DNA of 42,112 nt from Ligilactobacillus aviarius (lineage in GTDB: Bacteria; Bacillota; Bacilli; Lactobacillales; Lactobacillaceae), in contig NZ_LWUD01000013.1 in NCBI RefSeq assembly GCF_001654615.1, positions 1 to 42,112 of the forward strand. Direction: 5' to 3'. Both the position numbers and the translations under genes were made by a program. Below the pieces are notes generated by a model that did no database searches, was not told where the DNA came from, and saw only the letters and a list, made by a program, of their open reading frames with translations. Below, one piece after another: positions 6,358 through 14,043 of this stretch (the stretch's first letter is position 1; each line of letters opens with the position of its first letter).

Positions 6358-8895
6358 TTAATTAACTTCATTTGCAATTGCTTGTTCAACTGCACTCTTT
6401 TCGGCTTCAACCAAATCAACTTTTCCTTTGATCAAGTTGACATCCATTTCAATTTCACGTCTCAATCCTGGAGTGTCCAATTTTGGTTCGTAGAATGCTT
6501 TGAATTCATCATACCGTTGCTTTGTGTAGAAGGTATTAGCTGTCACGGTTACGTAAGTATGGAATTCCATGTCGCCACCCAATGTGTCGATCAACCAATC
6601 CCAATTATCACGCATCCAATCCCATGTAGCTTGTTGAGCTTCGCTGTTACCAAGCAATCCAACATACCATTCACGCAAATCTTGCGGCTTAATTGTGTCA
6701 GCATCCTTGAAGCATTCAAGAATTTCTTGAATTGCAGCTTTATCAGATGTTGCAGTCAATGCAGTGCTTAAGTCGCGTTGATAAATTCCATCGCTTGTCT
6801 GCCGGTATTCGTTCAATAATGTCTTGATCAAGTCTTCGTTACCGTAATTTGCAACTTCACTCATCATGACATATGGCCGAACGCTTGCTGGAATCGTTGC
6901 AATGTGATCTTTGTGAGCTTCAAACATTGCGTGGGCATCCTTGATGGCCTTTTCGTTCTTTGCATACAAAGCAGCCTTCACGATTGTTGGCCGGCCTAAT
7001 ACGGCATCGTTATCGTCATCATCTTTTGATTCGATTCCAAGAGCAGCGTACTTGGCAGCACTTAATTCATTAAATAATGTCCGTAAGTTCTTTTCGTCTT
7101 CTGAACCTGGTTTAACAAATTTCTTCAAGTCATCAGCAATTTCAAACAATGCGTCATTTACAATGTATGACTTGTTCTTTGTAAAGTGGCTCATCAATGG
7201 AACAAGGGCTGAGTATGAAATTTCGCGACCCTTAGCCAACAAGTGCATATCTTGCAATAATTCGCGTTGACTGATTGCATCCAATTCATCAATGTGATCC
7301 AAAATGTCGTTTAACAATGTTTCATCGTACTTAACGATAAAGTGTGAGTTGTTGCCGACATTCAAAACAAATGGCTTATTGCCGTTCTTTTGCTTCAATT
7401 CAGCATAGTTTCCAAGATCAAGGGTTTGATCCTTCATTAATTCTGGAACAGTTTCATAGTTGCTGTTCAACGGAATTTGCCATTGCCGACCTTCATCCTT
7501 GCCTTCGCCAATGAAAAATTGTTTTTGTGATAATTGAAGGTTGCCATCAACGATCTTTGCCGTTACAACTGGATAACCTGGTTGGTTCAACCATGACTTC
7601 ATTACTGCACTGACGTCCATTCCAGAAGCATCGCCAAGGGCTTTCCATAAGTCGTCCCCAACCGCATTACCGTATTTATGAGCATCAAAGTAATTCTTCA
7701 AGCCCTTCCGCAATGCGTCATCGCCGATCATTGAACGAACCATAACTAACATCCGTGAACCCTTAGCGTACACGATCGCACCATCAAAGATTGCGTCAAT
7801 GTCAGCGGGATCTTCAACTTCAACGTGAACAGGTTGAACGCCGTCAATTGCATCCCGGTTTAATGCCATTGGAACTTCCTTTTCTTGGAAGACTTCCCAC
7901 ATGTGCCATTCAGGATGAATTGCATCGCTTGAAACATATTCCATCATGTTAGCGAAACTTTCATTCAACCATAAATCATCCCACCACTTCATTGTGACTA
8001 AATCACCGAACCATTGGTGAGCTAATTCGTGGGTAATATCCGTTGCATTGTGTTGCTTAACACTTAATGAAGCATTCTTCGGATCCAATGTTAAGAAAGC
8101 TTCCCGGTATGTGATCAGGCCCCAGTTTTCCATGGCACCGGCTGAAAAGTCCGGTAATCCCAATTGCCATGAATGCGGAAGCGGATATGGTGTTTCATAG
8201 TACTTTTCATAAAATTCAAGGGCATTCTTGGTGATGTCCAATGCAAAGTCAAGTTCGTCTTCCTTGTGAGCTGGTGAAGCGTAGACCCCGATCTTGATTC
8301 CATCATCGGTCTTGGTGTGTTTGCTTACCATTTCACCAAATGCAAAGGCGATCAAGTATGATGACATCCGCTTCGTCGTTTCAAAGTAGTGAACCCCGTC
8401 CTTGCATTCCTTTTCAGGCATGTTGGCTAAAATTGTTTCACCTGGTTTTTCATCATATTTGATTGCCAGGTCCCAAGTTGCCTTTGCTTCCGGCTCATCA
8501 ATACATGGAAATGCTTGCCGGGCAGCTGTACTTTCAAATTGAGTTCCGACAATTTGTTTCTTTTCACCATTAACTTCGTAGTATGACGGATAAATTCCCA
8601 TCATTGTGTCCGTTAATTGAGCATCAAATTCAATTTTAACCGTTGTTTCGCCGGTTTGACCACAGTTAACGGCAACGGTTTCTGCCTGATCATCAACGTT
8701 AAAATCAACGTCTTCGTTATTTACCTTAACGGCTGTAATATTCAAAAACTTCTCATTAAATTTGATATTTGGCTTAACCGCTTCGCCTTCCATGGTTACT
8801 TTCCCATTGAAAGTCTTTGTTTCACGGTTAATGTCTAAATAAACATCATAATGAGTTGGTTTGAATAGGTCGTATAAATGTTCTTTTTTGGTCAT
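6358..8895 (-). CDS. pepN: Aminopeptidase N (M1 zinc metallopeptidase, 845 aa)
   Basis: Cytosolic M1 aminopeptidase that trims N-terminal residues from peptides taken up by the cell. Key motifs are GAMEN at residues 253-257 (binds the peptide N-terminus), the zinc motif HELAH at 289-293, and the third zinc ligand E312 in NESFA, 18 residues further on. The length matches lactic-acid-bacterial PepN (about 845 residues). There is no signal peptide, as expected for the intracellular enzyme. It probably works with the peptide importer at 26525-28012. It stands alone with a hairpin terminator. Its upstream region (8896-9204) contains an AT-rich inverted repeat 65 nt before the start, which might be regulatory. 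Confidence 0.97.
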   Translation of the reverse strand: MTKKEHLYDLFKPTHYDVYLDINRETKTFNGKVTMEGEAVKPNIKFNEKFLNITAVKVNNEDVDFNVDDQAETVAVNCGQTGETTVKIEFDAQLTDTMMGIYPSYYEVNGEKKQIVGTQFESTAARQAFPCIDEPEAKATWDLAIKYDEKPGETILANMPEKECKDGVHYFETTKRMSSYLIAFAFGEMVSKHTKTDDGIKIGVYASPAHKEDELDFALDITKNALEFYEKYYETPYPLPHSWQLGLPDFSAGAMENWGLITYREAFLTLDPKNASLSVKQHNATDITHELAHQWFGDLVTMKWWDDLWLNESFANMMEYVSSDAIHPEWHMWEVFQEKEVPMALNRDAIDGVQPVHVEVEDPADIDAIFDGAIVYAKGSRMLVMVRSMIGDDALRKGLKNYFDAHKYGNAVGDDLWKALGDASGMDVSAVMKSWLNQPGYPVVTAKIVDGNLQLSQKQFFIGEGKDEGRQWQIPLNSNYETVPELMKDQTLDLGNYAELKQKNGNKPFVLNVGNNSHFIVKYDETLLNDILDHIDELDAISQRELLQDMHLLAKGREISYSALVPLMSHFTKNKSYIVNDALFEIADDLKKFVKPGSEDEKNLRTLFNELSAAKYAALGIESKDDDDNDAVLGRPTIVKAALYAKNEKAIKDAHAMFEAHKDHIATIPASVRPYVMMSEVANYGNEDLIKTLLNEYRQTSDGIYQRDLSTALTATSDKAAIQEILECFKDADTIKPQDLREWYVGLLGNSEAQQATWDWMRDNWDWLIDTLGGDMEFHTYVTVTANTFYTKQRYDEFKAFYEPKLDTPGLRREIEMDVNLIKGKVDLVEAEKSAVEQAIANEVN

Positions 8896-9204
8896 TTAAT
8901 CACCCCATCATATTTAAGTTGAACATTTTACCAACTACTTTGAGTATATGCCACATCAAAATATTTTTAAAGAAAATATTGTAGGCTTCAATTCCTAATT
9001 TGCAAGCAATCAGGTCCCTTTTATTCTTTGATTTAAAAAACATCCTAAAAATCATCTTCTAATTCTTAAAAAAAGACTAAACTATTTCGGAATTTAACTT
9101 TTTTGGATTATGTTATATTATATTGTGTATAAGAGAATTATGAGGGAGACAAAAAGGCAGTAAGTTTTATTTCAAAAATAGAACTTTTTACAAAGCAAAG
9201 AACA
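8896..9204. promoter_or_regulatory. Divergent promoter region between pepN and the sortase gene
   Basis: 309 bp of very AT-rich DNA without an ORF. An inverted repeat, AATATTTT (8960-8967) and AAAATATT (8973-8980), lies 65 nt upstream of pepN. TATA-rich segments around 9114-9132 probably hold the sortase promoter, but the -35/-10 pair cannot be fixed. A hairpin (about 9162-9187: AAGTTTTATTT with AAATAGAACTT) sits just before the sortase start. Confidence 0.5.
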
Positions 9205-9966
9205 ATGAAAAAGAATAAATTATTATATGGAATTCGTCAGATATTCCTTGGAATCGCCTTTATCATTGGACTTGTTTTGCTTTTTAATAAACCAATCACC
9301 AATTACCTGATTGAAAATTATCATCCGGTCATCTTCGGTGATGAGGTTCGAACTGAAAAGAAAACGAAAGCACCATATGATTGGGCGAGCGTTAAACCGT
9401 TAAATCTTTTTGCCGTTGCGAAAGCACGGGCATACCACCCACAAATCAAAGTCGTTGGTGGAATTTATAATCAAAAACTTGGGTTAAACGTTCCGATTGT
9501 TAATGGGGTCGATCAAACAATCTATTCGTTATGTGCTGGTACCCTTGAACCAAATGAAAAAATGGGTCAAAGCAACTATTCAATTGCTGCGCACAACGTA
9601 TCATCAAGTAAAGATGCGTTATTTGCCCCAATCTATCAAAAGGCAAAAGTCGGTGATACATTGGACATCACGAATTTCCATAAGGTATACACCTACAAGA
9701 TTTATGCCAAGGCACCTGTTTCACAGCATAACAACACAATTCTTGAAGATTCAAGTCAACCAAACTTGACCCTTGTTACGTGTGGGAACGCTAACCAAAA
9801 TTCAAAACAACGGTTTGTTTACCAAGCAAAATTAACAAAAACAAGTAATTACAACGATGTTCCTGCCTCAACCAAGGCATTTTTAAATGAGAAATACACC
9901 CTTAAATCATCAAGATGGAATATGATTTATCTGCACATGTTGGGAACAGGAAAACATCAGAAATAA
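9205..9966 (+). CDS. srtA: Class A sortase (253 aa)
   Basis: Membrane-anchored transpeptidase that cleaves LPXTG-type sorting signals and links surface proteins to peptidoglycan. One N-terminal membrane helix (about residues 9-27) is followed by the sortase beta-barrel. The catalytic triad is visible as H130 (SIAAHNV), C193 (TLVTCGNA) and R203 (KQRFVYQ). The segment preceding the Cys fits the class A TLxTC pattern. Length is normal. The ATG at 9205 has only a weak A/G-rich ribosome binding site and a hairpin just upstream; no better in-frame start exists nearby. The MPQTG surface protein at 14044-15789 is a likely substrate. A strong terminator follows. Confidence 0.93.
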   Translation: MKKNKLLYGIRQIFLGIAFIIGLVLLFNKPITNYLIENYHPVIFGDEVRTEKKTKAPYDWASVKPLNLFAVAKARAYHPQIKVVGGIYNQKLGLNVPIVNGVDQTIYSLCAGTLEPNEKMGQSNYSIAAHNVSSSKDALFAPIYQKAKVGDTLDITNFHKVYTYKIYAKAPVSQHNNTILEDSSQPNLTLVTCGNANQNSKQRFVYQAKLTKTSNYNDVPASTKAFLNEKYTLKSSRWNMIYLHMLGTGKHQK

Positions 9967-9972
9967 TCATTT

Positions 9973-10005
9973 AAGCGGGCAGTATGCCCGCTTTCGTTTT
10001 TTTTT
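9973..10005 (+). terminator. Intrinsic terminator of srtA
   Basis: AAGCGGGC (9973-9980) pairs with GCCCGCTT (9986-9993) around a 5-nt loop, followed by TTTCG and nine T residues. It separates srtA from the ica-like operon. Confidence 0.92.
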
Positions 10006-10061
10006 ACGAGATGTAAAAATAATTTTATATAAAATTACAGCCATAAGGGGGATTTTTCTTT

Positions 10062-11267
10062 ATGATTGGAGGATTTGAGCTTTATTATCCAGTCATCATG
10101 TCTTTTGTTTGGATAATCGGCGCAATTTTCTTTAACTATTGTGAACGAACATTTACGAAATTAAGATCTAAAAAGCAGAATAACGGACCTTCCGTTGAAG
10201 TTTTCATGTCGTGTTATAACGAAGAAGCCGTTCTCGAACGTTCGATCGACTCCCTCGAACAAATCACCTATCAAAACTACCGTGTGGTTTTGATCGATGA
10301 TAAAAGTTCTGATAACACCCTTCAAATTATGCAAAAACTTGCGCAAAAGTACCCAAATATTGAGATTAAAGCCCAAAAGAAAAACATGGGCAAGGCTGCT
10401 GCCTTAAATCGTGCCTTAAGCGAAAGTAAAGCGGATTATATTTTGTGCGTTGACGCAGACACAATTTTTAAAAAAGATTCATTAAGTTATCTTGTTGCTG
10501 TCCTTTCTGCTGATCAACGAATTGCGGCGGTTACTGGACGTCCAATTGTCAAAAACGTTTCAACGTTAATGGGTAAACTTCAATTTCTCGAATACATTTT
10601 AAACATTGACATGATCAAACGCTCACAGTCGTTTTTCCTTGGCCATATCATGACAGTTTCCGGAGTGTTGACCCTTTTCCGGCGTTCAGCCCTGGAAGAC
10701 GTCGGCGGCTGGAGCACGGAAGCAATGACCGAAGACATTGACGTTACATGGAGGTTATATGATAAAGGTTACTATTGTACCTATCAACCGCGGGCACTAT
10801 GCCAAATTTACGTTCCCGAAACCGTTCGCGGATTTGTTAAACAACGTGTCCGGTGGGGCCGCGGCGGCCTTGAAGTCTTACGGGACCACTTCAAGATGAT
10901 TCCAAACCTTTCATGGGGCCAGCGTTTCTTAGCCCTCGATATGTGCTTTAGTTATGCATGGGTTTTCCTCGTTTCATTTGCAATTTTCAAAATCTTCTTT
11001 GAATTTATTTTCGTTAAGAACTTACGAATCAATCTTGGAATTTTAGTAGCCTATTACGGCGTGACTCTGCTATTTTATGGTTTTTCTAAATTATTTAATT
11101 GGAAAAACACTTATATTAAGTACAAGAATTACTGGCTTTACTTACCATTTTTCTTCTATGCTTATTGGTTAAACAACATTGTCGTTGTCTTTTCCGCATT
11201 CTATCACTTATTTGATTCTGTAAAATTTGCTGCATGGGGAGCGTCTGATCGGGGGAAGATCAAATGA
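10062..11267 (+). CDS. icaA: Poly-N-acetylglucosamine synthase-like glycosyltransferase (GT2, 401 aa)
   Basis: Processive family 2 glycosyltransferase of the IcaA/PgaC type, which polymerises beta-1,6-N-acetylglucosamine from UDP-GlcNAc at the membrane. An N-terminal membrane helix (about 8-26) precedes the GT-A domain (about 44-280), which carries IDDKSSDN, the DAD motif at 131-133, TED at 223-225 and QRVRW at 261-265. The full D,D,D,QxxRW set marks a processive enzyme. The C-terminal part has about four membrane helices. Length matches IcaA (about 410). AAGGGGG precedes the ATG by about 10 nt. It overlaps the next gene by 4 bp (ATGA), indicating translational coupling. The polymer identity is inferred from gene order and motifs. 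Confidence 0.88.
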   Translation: MIGGFELYYPVIMSFVWIIGAIFFNYCERTFTKLRSKKQNNGPSVEVFMSCYNEEAVLERSIDSLEQITYQNYRVVLIDDKSSDNTLQIMQKLAQKYPNIEIKAQKKNMGKAAALNRALSESKADYILCVDADTIFKKDSLSYLVAVLSADQRIAAVTGRPIVKNVSTLMGKLQFLEYILNIDMIKRSQSFFLGHIMTVSGVLTLFRRSALEDVGGWSTEAMTEDIDVTWRLYDKGYYCTYQPRALCQIYVPETVRGFVKQRVRWGRGGLEVLRDHFKMIPNLSWGQRFLALDMCFSYAWVFLVSFAIFKIFFEFIFVKNLRINLGILVAYYGVTLLFYGFSKLFNWKNTYIKYKNYWLYLPFFFYAYWLNNIVVVFSAFYHLFDSVKFAAWGASDRGKIK

Positions 11268-11566
11268 TGGCCAAACTCAAAAAAATATTTGAATTTTTAT
11301 ATTATATCATTGGAAATATTATCCAAATATTCATTGTCGTTGTATTCGTTGATTTTCTTTGCCATCGGTTTAAGGAATGGATGATTGATTTTTACGTTGC
11401 AACAAATTGCAATTACCGAACCATCGACTCAATGTTTGTTATTTTACTTGTTTCAGCAATTTTAATCATCGCTTTTGGAATTGCACGTTATATTTGGTTT
11501 AGATTTCGTTATTTAAAAAGGAATAAACAATTGAAAAGAAAGAGTAAGATCAATGAAAAAAATTAA
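11264..11566 (+). CDS. Small IcaD/PgaD-like membrane protein (100 aa)
   Basis: Short protein with two predicted membrane helices (about 10-32 and 55-80) and a basic cytosolic tail. Size, topology and position directly after the synthase match IcaD/PgaD, the accessory subunit needed for full synthase activity. Such proteins diverge strongly, so the assignment rests on synteny rather than motif matches. The ATG overlaps the synthase stop by 4 bp, and the 3' end overlaps the next gene by 14 bp, so the three genes form one coupled operon. Confidence 0.72.
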   Translation: MMAKLKKIFEFLYYIIGNIIQIFIVVVFVDFLCHRFKEWMIDFYVATNCNYRTIDSMFVILLVSAILIIAFGIARYIWFRFRYLKRNKQLKRKSKINEKN

Positions 11567-12476
11567 GAACTTTTTTCAACGAAGCTGGCATTGGATTTTT
11601 ATTGTTTTATGTTTAATTGTTATTGCTATTTCTGGATGTACAGAATATAAAGATTATCTTCAGCAACAGCATGTTGATCGAGAAGTCAGCAGTGGTAAAC
11701 TTTCGAACCAGCAATTGCATGAAAATGGAATTTTAGTTTTGTGCTATCACCGGGTTGTAAATAATCGGCTGTTTGCAGATCATTTTGCTCTTGCCTTATC
11801 AAATAATGACCAGTTGCATGAATACAGCATGCCTGTCAATAAATTGAAATATCAAATTGAATATTTAAAAAAACATCATGTCAGAATTATTCCGGTAGCG
11901 ACTGCTGTTGAATTAATCAAACAAAATCGTCCTTTGAAGCATAAATACGTCGTTTTAACCTTTGATGACGTTGACGAGACGCTTTCAACAAATGCCTGTC
12001 CTGTGCTTAAAAAACTTGGAAACATTCCATACACTGTTTTTATCGTTACCAGCAACACTGGAAGATATGATAACGGGACCCGTTTTGCAACATGGCACCA
12101 GCTTCGAAACGTCTTGCATAGTTCAAATGCAACCATTGGCGTTCACACTAATAATATGCACTATCTCGTAAAAAATAAACCAGTTTTAAAGTATGCTCGA
12201 AATTACAATCGGTTTAAGAAAGATTACCAAAAATCTGAAAAAATCATCAAAAAGCATATTGGTCATAAAACACCCTACTTTGCCTATCCATATGGGGAAG
12301 GAACGCAACGGGAGCAAAAATATCTCGTTGATCATGGCATGACCACCTTTTCACTCGATAATGGAATCGTAACGCCGGGTTATGATTTAAATCAGCCGCT
12401 TCCACGAACAATGGTTGATGACCATTCATGGAATGATGTAATAAAGAAATGGGTGGATACAAGTGCAACTAATTAA
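11553..12476 (+). CDS. icaB: Polysaccharide deacetylase lipoprotein, IcaB/PgaB-like (307 aa)
   Basis: Secreted NodB-type deacetylase, predicted to remove some N-acetyl groups from the exopolysaccharide outside the cell. The N-terminus has a membrane segment and a lipobox-like AISGC with the possible lipid-bearing Cys at 29. NodB elements are the LCYHRV lead-in (about 63-68), the motif TFDDVDET with the catalytic and metal-binding Asp pair D138-D139, metal ligands in GVHTNNMH (H198, H203) and the PYG motif at 246-248. Length is close to staphylococcal IcaB (about 290). It overlaps the small membrane gene upstream, and a decayed membrane-protein gene begins within its last codons. Confidence 0.87.
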   Translation: MKKIKNFFQRSWHWIFIVLCLIVIAISGCTEYKDYLQQQHVDREVSSGKLSNQQLHENGILVLCYHRVVNNRLFADHFALALSNNDQLHEYSMPVNKLKYQIEYLKKHHVRIIPVATAVELIKQNRPLKHKYVVLTFDDVDETLSTNACPVLKKLGNIPYTVFIVTSNTGRYDNGTRFATWHQLRNVLHSSNATIGVHTNNMHYLVKNKPVLKYARNYNRFKKDYQKSEKIIKKHIGHKTPYFAYPYGEGTQREQKYLVDHGMTTFSLDNGIVTPGYDLNQPLPRTMVDDHSWNDVIKKWVDTSATN

Positions 12477-13888
12477 AAAGAAGTTTCATTTGCTTATCAA
12501 AACCATTAATTGAATCATCAATATCGGAATCATCACCATCATCAGTACTTGTTTTTACCGTCTAAATCAAATTACTGGGTATGCTGGTGATGATTTTCTT
12601 TATCATTTTATTTATCATGGTGAATGGCCAACCAAACATATTAGTGCAATTCACAACGTTTTTGAGTGGATTCAATCAGTTATTAACCAAACTCAAATGT
12701 GGAACGGACGGTTTATTGCTCAGGGATTAGTTCAGCTTTTTATGCAGTTTCCAAAAGAAATTTTCAACATTGCTAATCCAATTGCATTCATTGCAGTTGG
12801 ATTACTGATCAATTTGCTTGTTCGGCGGAAAATTCGTGAAGTTAATCCGATTTATCTATTATTAACGTATTGTACAATGTTTTATTTTCTTCCCGACTTT
12901 GAACGAGCCGTTTTATGGCTTTCCGGAAGTTTCAATTATCTTTGGATGCCATTGATTTATCTTGGATACTTTTGATTTTTACGTTGGCAGTAATTCCGCG
13001 AAAACATTCCGGAATCTTCACCTTTTTTATCATTATTCTTGCCTTCCTGACTGGAGCAACAAATGAAAATATCGGTCCTATATTTATAATATTAACGTAC
13101 TTCTACTATGCATCTTCATCTAATTCTGAATTTCGACAATGTACTTATCCATCAACCTTTAGTTGCATTGCCGGATTTATTATCTTAATTACCCACAATA
13201 CTGGTGAAGCGGCCTCAGAAAAAGGACGTGCATTTCAAATTAGATTAATTATTGAACAATTAGTCCAGTATGATGGGATTTTATTGACAATTGCACTTAG
13301 TTTAATTCTCATTTTGTCGATTCAAAATCATTTTCGCCGAATTGACTTAAATAACGACATCCTGATTGCTGAATTATTAACCGCTAGCGCCCTTGCAAGT
13401 GTTGGTGCGTTGATCTTATCCCCGCAGATTCCGCCGCGAACCTATTTCGGAAGTGTAATTCTGTTAATTACTGCTTGCCTGGTTGGATTAAACCGCCTTG
13501 TTCAACTAACTAAAATCACGTGGATCATTCCAATTGGATGTGCATGCGCCATTAGCGGCGTTGCTTTTCAACGGTATGTTGATGTTTACCCGCCACTTGT
13601 ATCAAACTATGAACGGTTCTATACGGCCGAACAAGCCGCTTTAAATGCTCAAAAATATCATCGAAATGATATTTACGTTCCTGGGCCTGCAATTACAGTG
13701 CATATCATGAAACGGCATATCTTGAAGCTGGAAACGAAACTGATATGCTTTGGGAAAATACATGGATGGCGAAATACTATGGCTTAAGACACGTTTATTT
13801 GGATAATCAAACGCCAATCAAACCAATTCCTGCAAGTCTAAAAGAATATCCATGGATTATCAGAAAAATTCAAACTTTAATTCATTAG
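12463..13888 (+). pseudogene. Decayed DUF6056-like multi-membrane protein gene
   Basis: The likely start is GTG at 12463 (GGTGG 7 nt upstream), inside the end of the deacetylase gene. The reading is interrupted three times. A TGA stop lies at 12511-12513, in an otherwise continuous membrane-type sequence. A frameshift at about 12950-12975 is shown by SGSFNYLW in one frame continuing as LLIFTLAVIPRKHSGIF in the next. A second frameshift at about 13682-13708 is shown by NDIYVPG continuing as YSAYHETAYLEAGNETDMLW to the TAG at 13886. The pieces contain the patterns WNGRF, LWLSGSFNYLW and LTGATNENIGP, which I recognise from the DUF6056 family of large membrane proteins, possibly glycosyltransferase-like. 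It takes the place that icaC or another export/modification gene holds in ica operons. Sequencing error is the main alternative explanation. Confidence 0.82.
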
Positions 13889-13890
13889 AT

Positions 13891-13930
13891 AAAAAGGAAA
13901 CCGAATTATCTTTTTTCAGCTTCCTTTTTT
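13891..13930 (+). terminator. Probable terminator of the ica-like operon
   Basis: AAAAAGGAA (13891-13899) pairs with TTCCTTTTT (13921-13929) across a 21-nt loop, right after the TAG of the decayed gene. The stem is AT-rich and the loop is long, so this call is moderate. Confidence 0.5.
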
Positions 13931-13934
13931 ATAA

Positions 13935-13966
13935 AACAAAAAAACCACGTGCTTTCACACGTGGTT
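13935..13966 (-). terminator. Intrinsic terminator of the LPXTG surface protein gene
   Basis: AACCACGTG (13943-13951) pairs with CACGTGGTT (13958-13966) around a 6-nt loop. The A run at 13938-13944 becomes a U run on the minus strand, which assigns it to the minus-strand gene ending at 14044. Confidence 0.88.
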
Positions 13967-14043
13967 CTCTTAACGTTTCATATAATAGATCAGAGAGTCA
14001 ATGAATAAGTAGATAACTGTTATGTTATCAGTTTGCTGTCAGA

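Noticed and set aside
8960-8980. CodY-like box upstream of pepN
   Set aside because: The inverted repeat matches only about 10 of 15 positions of the CodY consensus, and many lactobacilli lack CodY; it is kept only as an AT-rich repeat in the intergenic entry.
12697-13787. Two separate membrane-protein genes at 12697-12975 and 12915-13787
   Set aside because: Their sequences join into one family-like protein, and matching sequence continues upstream to 12463 and downstream to 13888 in other frames, so they are fragments of one pseudogene.
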